This document shows, in pieces, positions 41,957-50,427 of a stretch of 64,000 nucleotides of DNA; position 1 is the stretch's first letter; each line of letters opens with the position of its first letter. A program made the position numbers and the translations under genes. This DNA comes from JALZMG01 sp963844175 (GTDB lineage Bacteria > Actinomycetota > Acidimicrobiia > Acidimicrobiales > Ilumatobacteraceae), in assembly GCA_963844175.1 (NCBI GenBank), contig CAWJNE010000026.1, forward strand, positions 5,551-69,550. Direction: 5' to 3'. Under the pieces are notes generated by a model. That model searched no databases, was not told the DNA's origin, and saw only the letters and a program-made list of their open reading frames with translations.

Positions 41957-42379
41957 TCACACGATCTTCGAGATGTTGTGCGCCTCGGTGCCGTCGGGGG
42001 CACCGTCGAGGAAGGCGTCGACGATGGCGATCGCCGGCGCCGGGTCCTGCTCGGGCTGGCCGGCGAGTCGGATGCCGAGGGCCAGCACGTTGGCGTCGTT
42101 CCACCGGCGGGCGCCGGCGGCGGTCTCGACGTCGGTGCACAGCGCGGCCCGCACGCCCGGCACCTTGTTGGCGGCGATCGATACCCCGGTGCCGGTCCAG
42201 CACCAGACGATGCCGCGGTCGGCGCGGCCGCCGGCGACGGCGTCACCGACGGTGCGGCCGACGTCGGGCCAGGCGTCACCGTTGGCCACGGCCTCGACGG
42301 CGTGACCCGCCTCGACGAGGTGCCGCTCGACCGCCTCGGTGACCGGCGTGACCTCGTCGGTGCCGACGGCGATGCGCAT
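41957..42379 (-). CDS. RpiB/LacAB-family sugar-phosphate isomerase
   Basis: A 140 aa protein with MRIAVGTDEVTPVTEAVERHLVEAGHAV, DRGIVWCWTGTGVSIAANKVPGVRAALC and ANVLALGIRL, the RpiB phosphate-binding pattern. The active-site Cys of WCWTGTG is present. Probably interconverts ribose and ribulose 5-phosphates or related sugars. The ATG overlaps the stop of the upstream membrane gene by one base. Its end is 19 bp from the convergent glycosidase gene. Confidence 0.85.
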   Translation of the reverse strand: MRIAVGTDEVTPVTEAVERHLVEAGHAVEAVANGDAWPDVGRTVGDAVAGGRADRGIVWCWTGTGVSIAANKVPGVRAALCTDVETAAGARRWNDANVLALGIRLAGQPEQDPAPAIAIVDAFLDGAPDGTEAHNISKIV

Positions 42380-42960
42380 CAACCGTTGCCGTAGTCGGGG
42401 CTGATCGCGCCGTCGACCGCGGGCGCCGCCGGGTCCGGCGCGGCTGGCGGGTCCGGCGGCCGGGCCTCGGGATTGTCCTCGGCCAGGTGCTCGACGACCC
42501 GACCGTCCACCGCATCGACCAGCACCAACCCCCGTCGCAGCGGTGGGTCCTCGACCGAGTAGCAGAGGACGCGCCAGGTCGGGCGGCTGCGCAGCCCGCG
42601 CCACACCTGTTGCGCCGAGGCGTGCCCGACCGGGAAGCCGACGGCTCGCTGGGCGGCGACGAGGGCTTCCCGCTCGTTCACCGTCATCCGCCAGCCCGAC
42701 GTGATCGACAGCACGCCCACCGCGGTCAGCAGGGCCGCGGCCCACAGCCAGCCGGCGTTGACGACCGGCGACGAGTCCCGCCACAGCAGCCACACGGCCA
42801 GGCAGACGGCCGCTCCGACCAGGTAGATCACACCGGGGATCCGTCGCCGGGAGTTGTCGGGGAAGCGGTACGGCCCCACGTACCCGGCGGCGTTCAGATC
42901 GTCGGGGAGCTGGTCACGATGGTCGTCGCGCTCGACAGCACGCTCGTCGTCGGTCACCAT
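42379..42960 (-). CDS. Two-helix membrane protein with cytosolic C-domain
   Basis: A 193 aa protein. Two membrane helices (about residues 44-61 and 67-88) follow a charged N-terminus. A C-terminal domain of about 80 residues (MTVNEREALVAAQRAVGFPVGHASAQQVWRGLRSRPTWRVLCYSVED) and a Pro/Ala-rich tail follow. I do not recognise it. It is coupled to the downstream isomerase gene by a one-base overlap. Confidence 0.6.
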   Translation of the reverse strand: MVTDDERAVERDDHRDQLPDDLNAAGYVGPYRFPDNSRRRIPGVIYLVGAAVCLAVWLLWRDSSPVVNAGWLWAAALLTAVGVLSITSGWRMTVNEREALVAAQRAVGFPVGHASAQQVWRGLRSRPTWRVLCYSVEDPPLRRGLVLVDAVDGRVVEHLAEDNPEARPPDPPAAPDPAAPAVDGAISPDYGNG

Positions 42961-42987
42961 CGCCGGTCAGCCTACGGAGGCCGTACG

Positions 42988-43989
42988 GTGGTCGGGATGA
43001 CGGATCTGGCGCACGTGACCGGTCGCGACGAGGTGGAGGCGGCGCTGGGCCGCCACCGGTCAGAGCTGACCGGCTACTGCTACCGGATGCTGGGCTCGGT
43101 CCACGAGGCCGAGGACGCCGTGCAGGAGACGCTGCTGCGGGCGTGGCGGTCTGCGGAGGGCTACGAGGGTCGCGCCTCGGTGCGGTCCTGGCTGTACCGC
43201 ATCGCCACCAACGTCTGCCTCGACGCCATCAAGCGGCGCAAGCGGCGGCAGCGGCCAGTCGACCTCGGCCCGGCTCGCACGGCGGCCGAGGGGCTTGGGC
43301 CCTCGCTGCCCGAGCAGACCTTCGTCGAGCCCATCCCCGACGTCGAGGTGCTGCCGGCTGCCGACGACACGGAGGCCGACGTCCTGCTGCGGGAGTCCAT
43401 CCGGCTGGCCTTCGTCGCCGCGCTGCAGCTGCTCCCGGCCCGCCAGCGCGCGGTGCTGATCCTGCGCGAGGTGCTGCGGTGGCCGGCGACCGAGGTCGCC
43501 GAGCTGCTCGACTCGTCCGTCGCATCGGTCAACAGCGCCTTGCAGCGAGCGCGCGCCACGCTGTCCGAGCAGGCGATCGACGACACGGAGCTACGCGACC
43601 CGGCCGACGAGGAGCAGCGCGTCCTGCTCGACCGGTACGTCGATGCCTTCGAGCGCTACGACCTCGACGCGTTGGTCGGCCTGCTGCACGAAGACCTGGT
43701 CATGTCCATGCCGCCCTACGACATGTGGCTGCGCGGTCCCGAGCAGCTGCGCCAGTGGTTCGTCGGGCCCGGGCACGAGTGCCGCGGTTCCGTGCTCGTG
43801 CCGGTGCAGGCCAACGCCTCGCCGGCGTACGCCCAGTACCGCAAGAGCGCCGAGCCCGGCCAGTACCACGGCTGGTCGATCCAGGTGCTCGAGATCCTCG
43901 ACGGGCGGATCGTCGCCCTGACCAGCTTCCTCGACACCACCCTGTTCGCCCGCTTCGGCCTGTCCGACCACCTCGTCATCGACCCCTGA
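42988..43989 (+). CDS. ECF sigma factor with C-terminal SnoaL-like domain (ECF41/SigG-like)
   Basis: A 333 aa sigma factor. Region 2: ELTGYCYRMLGSVHEAEDAVQETLLRAWRSAEGYEGRASVRSWLYRIATNVCLDAIKRRKRR. Region 4: LLPARQRAVLILREVLRWPATEVAELLDSSVASVNSALQRARATL. A SnoaL_2-like C-terminus (YVDAFERYDLDALVGLLHEDLVMSMPPYDMWLRG) follows; in ECF41 factors this extension controls activity in place of an anti-sigma protein. GGAGG is 7 nt before the GTG at 42988; an ATG at 42997 is possible. No typical target gene is adjacent. Confidence 0.88.
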   Translation: MVGMTDLAHVTGRDEVEAALGRHRSELTGYCYRMLGSVHEAEDAVQETLLRAWRSAEGYEGRASVRSWLYRIATNVCLDAIKRRKRRQRPVDLGPARTAAEGLGPSLPEQTFVEPIPDVEVLPAADDTEADVLLRESIRLAFVAALQLLPARQRAVLILREVLRWPATEVAELLDSSVASVNSALQRARATLSEQAIDDTELRDPADEEQRVLLDRYVDAFERYDLDALVGLLHEDLVMSMPPYDMWLRGPEQLRQWFVGPGHECRGSVLVPVQANASPAYAQYRKSAEPGQYHGWSIQVLEILDGRIVALTSFLDTTLFARFGLSDHLVIDP

Positions 43990-44051
43990 CCGCCTCCTCA
44001 GCGTTGGTGTCATCGCTGACACCAACGTTGGTGGCGAACGGGATCGGGCGT

Positions 44052-44303
44052 TCAGCCGGCTCGGCGGAGGCGGCGCAGCGGGGGCTCGGACTTCGGCGGT
44101 TGACGGCGCGGCGGCAGTGTGGCGAGGAGCTCGGTCGTCGCCTCGGTGACCCGACGCACGGCCAGCTCGAACGCTTCCTCGGACGCCGCTGAGGTCGCCT
44201 GGACGCCGCTGACCTTGCGGACGTACTGGCGGGCGGCGGCTTCGATCTCCTCGGGCGTGGCCGCCGGCTGGAGACCGCGCAGCGTGGTGATGTTGCGGCA
44301 CAT
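44052..44303 (-). CDS. DUF2277 protein
   Basis: An 83 aa protein that begins MCRNITTLRGLQPAATPEEIEAAARQYVRKVSGVQ, the diagnostic DUF2277 N-terminus, followed by EEAFELAVRRVTEATTELLATLPPRR. The family's function is unknown; members resemble DNA- or nucleotide-binding proteins only loosely. It follows the hemerythrin gene on the same strand. Confidence 0.88.
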   Translation of the reverse strand: MCRNITTLRGLQPAATPEEIEAAARQYVRKVSGVQATSAASEEAFELAVRRVTEATTELLATLPPRRQPPKSEPPLRRLRRAG

Positions 44304-44346
44304 GCCGCCATCCTCGCACCGCCGTCGGCGACTGGCACCGGCGCGG

Positions 44347-44985
44347 TCAGGCGACGGCGGGCAGCCCGCCGGGTGCGACCAGCCCCGGCCACGCCAGCTC
44401 GCTGCCGCTCATCCGGCCGAAGGCCCGCTCGTAACGCGGGCGCCACCAGCAGCGGTGCATCAGCCGCAGTGAGGACGGCACCTGGGACCAGGCGATCTCT
44501 CCTGCCCCGTGCGGGGCGGTGTCGAGCAGCCAGGCGATCATCAGCCCGGCGTCGCGCAGCGGCGTCGACCGGCGCAGGCGATGAGCGAACCGGTCGTGCT
44601 CCTCGCCGGTGAAAGCGTCGAGCCAGATCGGCAGGACGTGCGCCTCCTCGGTCAGCAGGTGGGTGTCGAGCAGCTGGCGGGTCGCGGCGACGAGTTCGAC
44701 GTCGGCGCCGAGTCGGGCGAGGGCCTCGTCGAGCTCGGCGTGCTGGCGATCCAGCTCTTGGGTGGTCGCCGCCGCTCCCGGCTGGCGCTCGACGAGCGCC
44801 GGGAACAGCACGGTGTCCTCGGCCCGGTGGTGGTGGTGCAGCACGGTCGCCAGGAGCTGGGCCCGACGGGTCGCAGCCAGCCGGTCGCCGTCCGTGAGCA
44901 GGCGCTCGACGTGGGCCACCTCGGCCCGCAGTCCGAGGTGGACGCCGACGAAGCCGAGGACGGCTCGGGGCAGATCCGGGACCAT
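44347..44985 (-). CDS. Hemerythrin-domain protein
   Basis: A 212 aa helical protein. Candidate di-iron ligands are His in GVHLGLRAEVAHVE, HHHHRAEDTVLFPAL (HxxxE), LDRQHAELDEAL and LDTHLLTEEAHVLP (HxxxE). Such proteins bind oxygen or nitric oxide or buffer iron. The tail (RCWWRPRYERAFGR) is unusual and family-specific. ATG 44985 is used; ATG 45021 would add 12 residues. It is divergent from the LigD-like gene. Confidence 0.78.
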   Translation of the reverse strand: MVPDLPRAVLGFVGVHLGLRAEVAHVERLLTDGDRLAATRRAQLLATVLHHHHRAEDTVLFPALVERQPGAAATTQELDRQHAELDEALARLGADVELVAATRQLLDTHLLTEEAHVLPIWLDAFTGEEHDRFAHRLRRSTPLRDAGLMIAWLLDTAPHGAGEIAWSQVPSSLRLMHRCWWRPRYERAFGRMSGSELAWPGLVAPGGLPAVA

Positions 44986-45030
44986 GCCGCCAGTGAGCAC
45001 CGCCGCACGTGGAACCCCCATGAGGGTGGC

Positions 45031-46524
45031 GTGGATCGACGGCTCAAGCCCGTCCGCCCTGGTCCTAGCCTCGATCGCACGCCTCGCCGAAGACCTTCCA
45101 CCGCTGCAGACCGACTGGCTCCCTACCGCGCCAAGCGCGATTTCTCGATTACGTCCGAGCCGTCCGGTACCGCTCCCCCGCCGCCGGATGGGTGGCGTTT
45201 CGTCGTGCAGCGCCACCGGGCGACCCGCCTGCACTACGACCTCCGCCTCGAGGTCGCCGGGGTGTTGGCCAGTTGGGCCGTGCCGAAGGGCCCGACGCTC
45301 GACGCCGGCGTGAAGCGGATGGCCGTGCACGTGGAGGACCATCCGCTCGACTACTTCGACTTCGAGGGCGTCATCCCGGCTGGCGAGTACGGCGGTGGCG
45401 ACGTCATCGTGTGGGACTGGGGGCGGTGGGCGCTGGCCGACACCGCCGGCAACGGTGACGATCCGCTGGCGGCGATCGAGGCCGGCAACCTGCACTTCGA
45501 CCTCGACGGCGAGAAGCTGCGCGGACGATTCGTGCTCGTGCAGCGGGGCGGCGATCAGCGTGGCCGGCCACAGTGGCTGCTGCTCAAGAAGCGCGACGAG
45601 GCGGCCGAGGCGGGGTGGGACCCGGAGGAGCATCCCCGGTCCGTGCGCTCCGGGCGGACCAACGACGAGGTGGCGGCAGCCCCGGCGGCGAGCTGGTCGA
45701 GCGAGGCGTCATGGGCGGCGCCGACGGTCGACGAGCTCGGCGCGTTGGACCAGCTCGGGGCAGGAGGGCGATGGCGCATCGGCGGGCAGGCCCTGGCGCT
45801 CTCCGGCTTGGACGACCTGCTGGTGCCGAACTCCGGGTCGGCCGGACGCGTGACCCGGCGCGACGTCGTGCGCCACGTCGCGACCATGGCCCCGGCGATG
45901 CTGCCGTACGTCCACGACCACTGGCTGGCGCAGCCGGCCCCGTCATCAGCGCCGGCGTGGATGCCACGGGTCGAGGCGGGCTCCCGGACCCGCCTCACCG
46001 CCGATTCGCCGGCTGCGCTGGCGTGGATCGCTGCCCGGACCCCGCTCGAGCTGCGGGCGTCGACGGCGACACCCGGTGCGCCCGACCGACCGACGTGGGC
46101 GGTCATCGAGGGCGCCGCCGGGCCCTCGGCCGGCGCCACGCTCGGCCTGCTGCGCACGGCGCTCGACCACCTCGGGCTGGAGGGCCGCCCGGTGGTCGGC
46201 AGCTCGAGCTATGAGGTGCGCATCCCGATCGCCCCGCGACACTCGCGCGACGACGTCGGGGCGTGGGTGGACCAGCTCTCGGCGGCGATCGCCGCCACCC
46301 TCCCGGACGCCGCGCCGCCGCGCCGCTGCGCCGACGACACCACGTTCGTCGTGCCGTTCGCGCCGCTGGACGAACCCGGCGCGCCGGTCGTCGTGCCGCT
46401 CGGCTGGGACGAGCTCGACGACGACGCGTCGTGGACGATCACCGACGTCGGCGACCGCCTGGCCCGCTCCGGCGACCCGCTGGCGCCGCTGATCGGCCTC
46501 GACCAGCGCCTCCCCCGCCTCTGA
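45031..46524 (+). CDS. LigD-like protein: 3'-phosphoesterase domain fused to degenerate polymerase domain
   Basis: A 497 aa NHEJ-related protein. Residues about 30-190 are the PE domain (YRAKRDFSITSEPSG, VQRHRATRLHYDLRLEVAGVLASWAVPKGPTL, DYFDFEGVIPAGEYGGG), whose role is to resect 3' phosphates and ribonucleotides. The rest matches the LigD POL domain (LALSGLDDLLVPNSG, MLPYVHDHWL, VVPLGWDELDDDASW). The catalytic DLD pair expected near residue 355 reads IEG, so polymerisation is unlikely. There is no ligase domain. The start GTG 45031 is tentative. Confidence 0.75.
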   Translation: MDRRLKPVRPGPSLDRTPRRRPSTAADRLAPYRAKRDFSITSEPSGTAPPPPDGWRFVVQRHRATRLHYDLRLEVAGVLASWAVPKGPTLDAGVKRMAVHVEDHPLDYFDFEGVIPAGEYGGGDVIVWDWGRWALADTAGNGDDPLAAIEAGNLHFDLDGEKLRGRFVLVQRGGDQRGRPQWLLLKKRDEAAEAGWDPEEHPRSVRSGRTNDEVAAAPAASWSSEASWAAPTVDELGALDQLGAGGRWRIGGQALALSGLDDLLVPNSGSAGRVTRRDVVRHVATMAPAMLPYVHDHWLAQPAPSSAPAWMPRVEAGSRTRLTADSPAALAWIAARTPLELRASTATPGAPDRPTWAVIEGAAGPSAGATLGLLRTALDHLGLEGRPVVGSSSYEVRIPIAPRHSRDDVGAWVDQLSAAIAATLPDAAPPRRCADDTTFVVPFAPLDEPGAPVVVPLGWDELDDDASWTITDVGDRLARSGDPLAPLIGLDQRLPRL

Positions 46525-46632
46525 CGGTTGATGGATCCGGCCGGCCAGCCGATCGATGAGTCTCGGGTCGTGCGGAGGTCACTGCACGCAGGACCGCTGT
46601 CAGCCTGACGCGCTCGTACGCGAAGGAGTCGC

Positions 46633-47193
46633 ATGGCAAAGCTCATCTACTCGATGATCACGTCGCTCGACGGCTACGCCGAGGCGGCGGAGGGCGACCT
46701 CGGCTTCGGCGCCGCCGACGACGAGGAGGTGCATACCTTCATCGGCGACCGCTTCCGCTCTGTCGGCACGTACCTCTACGGCCGCCGGATGTACGAGACG
46801 ATGGTCTTCTGGGAGACCGCGCACACCGAGCCCGATCTGCCGCCGCACATCCTGCAGTACGCCCGCGACTGGCAGGCTGCGGAGAAGGTCGTGTACTCCA
46901 CGACGCTCGAGTCGGTGTCCAGCGCGAAGACCAGGATCGAGCGGACCTTCGACGCGGACGCGGTGCGCAAGCTCAAGGCCGACGCTGGTCACGACCTCTC
47001 CGTCGACGGCCCGAACCTCGCGGCGCAGGCGATCGCCGCCGGCCTGGTGGACGAGTACCACCTGTTCATCACCACGAGCGTGGTCGGCGGTGGCAAGCGG
47101 TTCTTCCCCGACGGCGTGCGCCTCGATCTCGAGCTGGTTGAGGAGCGTGCCTTCGACAGCGGACTGATCTACGCGTACTACCGGACCCGCTGA
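46633..47193 (+). CDS. Dihydrofolate reductase/RibD-fold protein
   Basis: A 186 aa soluble protein: MAKLIYSMITSLDGYAEAAEGDLGF, VGTYLYGRRMYETMVFWE, KVVYSTTLESVSSAKTRI, GHDLSVDGPNLAAQAIAAGLVDEYHLF and VGGGKRFFPDG. This is the YyaP/YwjB branch of the RibD C-terminal family, which binds NADPH. The actual substrate is unknown. An AAGGAG site precedes the ATG. Confidence 0.87.
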   Translation: MAKLIYSMITSLDGYAEAAEGDLGFGAADDEEVHTFIGDRFRSVGTYLYGRRMYETMVFWETAHTEPDLPPHILQYARDWQAAEKVVYSTTLESVSSAKTRIERTFDADAVRKLKADAGHDLSVDGPNLAAQAIAAGLVDEYHLFITTSVVGGGKRFFPDGVRLDLELVEERAFDSGLIYAYYRTR

Positions 47194-47265
47194 ACCCGCC
47201 GGAACGTCCAGCGGGGCGGGAGCCGGTACGGTTGCCCAGCGCCTGATCTGACCAAGGAGACCGTC

Positions 47266-47442
47266 ATGCCCTACGCCCTTTCATGTGGTGATGTCATGCC
47301 TGGCTGTGACGCGACGTTCGAGGCCGACTCCGAGCACGACCTTCTCGCCCAAGTAGGACCCCATGCCGCCGAAGCCCATGGCATCCAGGAGGTCACGCCA
47401 GAGGTGCTCGCGGCGGTCAAGGGCGCCATCAAGCAGTCCTGA
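47266..47442 (+). CDS. DUF1059 small protein
   Basis: A 58 aa protein: YALSCGDVMPGCDATFEADSEHDLLAQVGPHAAEAHGIQEVTPEVLAAVKGAIK. The two Cys and the xHAAEAHG stretch are the DUF1059 pattern. AAGGAG lies 7 nt before the ATG at 47266. Probably a metal- or redox-responsive small protein, but no function is established. The frame on the opposite strand here is a shadow. Confidence 0.8.
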   Translation: MPYALSCGDVMPGCDATFEADSEHDLLAQVGPHAAEAHGIQEVTPEVLAAVKGAIKQS

Positions 47443-47586
47443 GCTGCCAGACGCACGCCGTCCGAATAGGGCGCCTCCCCTGCTGAGATTGCGAGGACGG
47501 CACGCTTCATCGGGTCTGCTGAGCATCCGACTGCAAACCGAGATTGAGCGTCACGCAACCGTCCCTACCGCCGGATCACGGCGCGC

Positions 47587-47898
47587 TCACTCGTCGGCGT
47601 TCGATGTGTAGCTGTTCGTGAACGTCAACATGAAGCTCGGCGGCTCGAGGAGGCTCGGAACGATCTCGTCCACAAACCGCTTGAAGGGCTCGTTGGCCAT
47701 ATGGGCCTCGAATGCGTCCCGGTCGGTGTACGCCTCGTAGAGGAGCACGACATTCGGCTCGTCTGGCGACTCCCACACGTCGAAGCGAAGTGTGCCGGGC
47801 TCGATCGTCCGGCACACGTCAGCATCCCACTGGAGGAAGTCGAGGAGATCGGACTTGTGCCCTTCGCGAGCGACGAGTCTGGCCATGCCTCCGTACAT
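47587..47898 (-). CDS. Antibiotic-biosynthesis-monooxygenase (ABM/YgiN-like) protein
   Basis: A 103 aa ferredoxin-like-fold protein: MARLVAREGHKSDLLDFLQWDADVCRTIEPGTLRFDVWESPDEPNVVLLYEAYTDRDAFEAHM. This matches cofactor-free quinol monooxygenases. GGAGGGG precedes the ATG at 47896-47898, so the longer frame is not needed. The gap 47899-48132 shows no gene. Confidence 0.82.
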   Translation of the reverse strand: MYGGMARLVAREGHKSDLLDFLQWDADVCRTIEPGTLRFDVWESPDEPNVVLLYEAYTDRDAFEAHMANEPFKRFVDEIVPSLLEPPSFMLTFTNSYTSNADE

Positions 47899-48132
47899 GC
47901 CATCCCCTCCAATCGAAATCGCGGCGCTCCGGCCAATCATGCCCGACCGGCAACGTGTCCGAAAACGACGAGGAGCTGCGGGACTGCGCAACGGCATGGC
48001 CCGGACGCCGACGTGGGTGAGCACGCTGTCGTCGGCCACAGGGATGGAGACGGCGCCCACGGGTGCGGTCGATGAGAGCTCAGCGCACCATCGGTGTGAT
48101 CATCGTCAGCTCGACATCGACAGGAGGTCACC

Positions 48133-49215
48133 ATGCGCGTCGAGGGTTCCGCCACCACCATCTCGTGGATCCCTTCGGAGGCGATCACGGGCTTGATGAA
48201 GGCCGGATTCCGGCTCGGCGTCTCGCACTATGACAGCGCGCCGCCCGACCAGTTGGGCGCCGACATCCCGGCCCGCCTCGACGAATTGCGCGCCGGCGAC
48301 CGTTTACGGTTCGCCAACTACCTCCACGCCTGGGCCGAGTTCGCAGCGGACGGCCAACTTCTCGGCGCTGACCAGGACGGAGGTGGCCACCTCGGCGCCA
48401 CCCACCTCCGCCTCGGCGGCGACATCACGGTCGCCGCCGTGGCCATGAGCGACCTGCGGCCCGAGCCCGAGACCGGTCCGGGGTGGGTGCGCTTCAAGCA
48501 GACCGCCGGGGGCAGCCCTGGCGTGCCCATGCCTCGTCGCGTCCGCCGTGCCCCGTTCGTCCAGTTCCGCGCGCCGGTGGCGTGGTCGACGCTGGAGGTG
48601 ACCTTGCACGCCGACGGTCGAGTCGAGAGCCGGCTGGCGGGGGCGTCGCCGTTTCCCCGTCACTGGCTCTACGACGCGCACGGCGCCCTCACCGCCAAGA
48701 GCGGGACCACGGACTGGAAGGAGTGGACCGTGTCGGCGTTCGGCAAGGGAACGCCGTGGGGCGACGAGGACTCGCCTGCCTTCGTGACGGAGGTCGAAAC
48801 GGCGCTCGAGCGCGAGCTGTCAGGGCTGTTGATGAGCGGCGCGACGAAGCCTCGGATCCGCAGGTTCAAGGAGGGTGAGGAGCTGACGCGCCAGGGTGAC
48901 GATGGGAACCAGCTGTTCCTGCTCCTCGACGGTGTGCTCGTCGTCGAGGTCGACGGCGAGCAACTGACCGAGATCGGCCCTGGTGCGGTGCTCGGTGAAC
49001 GAGCGGTGCTGGAGGACGGGCGGCGGACGTCGACGTTGATCGCCAGGACGAACTGCAAGGTCGCCGTCGTCCCGTCCGATCAGCTCGATCGCGACCGGCT
49101 GGCCGAGCTGGCCGCCGGACACCGTCGCGAGGCAGCGGCTGCGGCCGACGAGGTCGGCGAGGTCGGCGAGGTCGATCTGCTGGCAGCGGTCGTCGACGCC
49201 GCTCAGTCGTCATGA
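48133..49215 (+). CDS. Protein with C-terminal cyclic-nucleotide-binding (Crp-like) domain
   Basis: A 360 aa protein. Residues 1-230 form a beta-rich domain I do not recognise (ITGLMKAGFRLGVSHYDSAPPDQLGADIP, APFVQFRAPVAWSTLEVTLHADGRV). Residues about 238-320 are a cNMP-binding fold (IRRFKEGEELTRQGDDGNQLFLLLDGVLVVEV, IGPGAVLGERAVLEDGRRTSTLIARTNCKVAVV). There is no HTH, so it is not a classic Crp regulator. AGGAGG precedes the ATG. A sensor role is inferred. Confidence 0.7.
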   Translation: MRVEGSATTISWIPSEAITGLMKAGFRLGVSHYDSAPPDQLGADIPARLDELRAGDRLRFANYLHAWAEFAADGQLLGADQDGGGHLGATHLRLGGDITVAAVAMSDLRPEPETGPGWVRFKQTAGGSPGVPMPRRVRRAPFVQFRAPVAWSTLEVTLHADGRVESRLAGASPFPRHWLYDAHGALTAKSGTTDWKEWTVSAFGKGTPWGDEDSPAFVTEVETALERELSGLLMSGATKPRIRRFKEGEELTRQGDDGNQLFLLLDGVLVVEVDGEQLTEIGPGAVLGERAVLEDGRRTSTLIARTNCKVAVVPSDQLDRDRLAELAAGHRREAAAAADEVGEVGEVDLLAAVVDAAQSS

Positions 49216-49294
49216 GGCGGTCCGAGCGCGTCGGGCGAAGTGGGCGCGATCGCTGACAGCAGGTGGCAGCGACTGCGCCGAGAAGGACCGTTGA

Positions 49295-49732
49295 CTAGCC
49301 GGTTGGGATGTCGAGCTTGGTGTAGTCGACGGTGTGCCAGTGCTCGGGTGTGAGGCGGACGAGCGTGTTGTCGCCGCCGGGGTTCGAGGCGAGGTACGCC
49401 TGCCCCATCTCCGTGCCGAGGTAGCGCACCGCAATGTCGCGGCGGACGTCGTCTGGTGACTCGCCGAAGGTGACGGGCCCCTCCACCGTGACGTAGGCAT
49501 AGGGCAGCTCCTCGCGCTGGGCGCAGAGCGTCGCTCGTCCTGCCGTTGCGAGGAGCCTGCCCTTCACGCTCGACGCGTCAGTGGAGAGCTCGACTGCGCC
49601 GCCGGGCTCGTAGCGGTACCAGACGGGCGTGACCACAGGTGGGCCGTCGGCTCGCTCGACCGCGAGCACCCCGACGTGGAGGTCGGCCAGGAACGACTCA
49701 CGTTCAGTTGCGGACATCTGCAGTGCACCCAT
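49295..49732 (-). CDS. Pyridoxamine-5'-phosphate-oxidase-fold protein
   Basis: A 145 aa split-barrel protein: SFLADLHVGVLAVERADGPPVVTPVWYRYEPGGAVELSTDASSVKGRLLATAGRATLC and YAYVTVEGPVTFGESPDDVR. It belongs to the flavin- or F420-binding PPOX superfamily. In actinobacteria many members use F420; which cofactor applies here is not shown. AAGGAG is 7 nt before the ATG at 49730-49732. Confidence 0.82.
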   Translation of the reverse strand: MGALQMSATERESFLADLHVGVLAVERADGPPVVTPVWYRYEPGGAVELSTDASSVKGRLLATAGRATLCAQREELPYAYVTVEGPVTFGESPDDVRRDIAVRYLGTEMGQAYLASNPGGDNTLVRLTPEHWHTVDYTKLDIPTG

Positions 49733-49843
49733 GACGGACTCCTTCTGAGCTGGTTCCGTCACCGAGGCAATCGCTGAGACCCGTCGATGCCAACGACGAT
49801 GTGTGAACGGCGCCGGCACGGCCGAGACAACGCCCGGATGGCG

Positions 49844-50344
49844 CTAGCCGTCGGTCGCGAAGACGAGTTCCCGTAGCTCACGCCCGTCCGGAAGCGCGAG
49901 TGCCGTTCTCCCGACTTCGACCCAACCGGAGCGGCGGTACAGGGCGATGGCGGCGTGCGACGATTCGACGACCTCCAGCACCGGGACGCGGTGCTGTATG
50001 GCGGCCGCAGATCGTGCCGTGCTCAGCAGGGCGCGAGCGATTCCTCGACCGCGGGCGTCGGGATCGACCAGCAGCCGGGCGATGGCACCAAGGGGGCCGA
50101 CGATGCCGGCGTCGTGCAGAACCTGCATCGCTCCGGGCGACGGCTGTGCGTTGACGCCGACGTGGCCACAGATCCGTGCGTCCCACTCAGCGACCCAGGC
50201 CTCGAGCGGCTCAGGTCGTGACAGGAACCGGTGGTAGTCGTCGCCGGGCAGGTAGGTGGGATAGTCGTCGGCCGCGCGGACGCGCGCCGCTACCAACGCA
50301 AGGGTGTCGAGGTCGACGTCAACACGCCGTCGAACACACAGCAC
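49844..50344 (-). CDS. GNAT-family N-acetyltransferase
   Basis: A 166 aa protein with the acetyl-CoA loop ARLLVDPDARGRGIARALLSTARSAA and the following LEVVESSHAAIALYRRSGWVEVGRTAL, both GNAT hallmarks. The N-terminus begins at a GTG (50342-50344) without a clear ribosome-binding site. Its target is unknown. Confidence 0.8.
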   Translation of the reverse strand: MLCVRRRVDVDLDTLALVAARVRAADDYPTYLPGDDYHRFLSRPEPLEAWVAEWDARICGHVGVNAQPSPGAMQVLHDAGIVGPLGAIARLLVDPDARGRGIARALLSTARSAAAIQHRVPVLEVVESSHAAIALYRRSGWVEVGRTALALPDGRELRELVFATDG

Positions 50345-50427
50345 GCCGGTCAGTGTGCCGATTCCCGGCTCACCCGCAGTGCCCTTGAGTGCGGCACCGC
50401 GGCATCGGCAAGCCCTGTACCTGTCCG

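Noticed and set aside
47271..47558. Minus-strand frame over the DUF1059 region
   Set aside because: The plus strand carries the conserved DUF1059 pattern with a good ribosome-binding site; the minus frame has no recognisable content.
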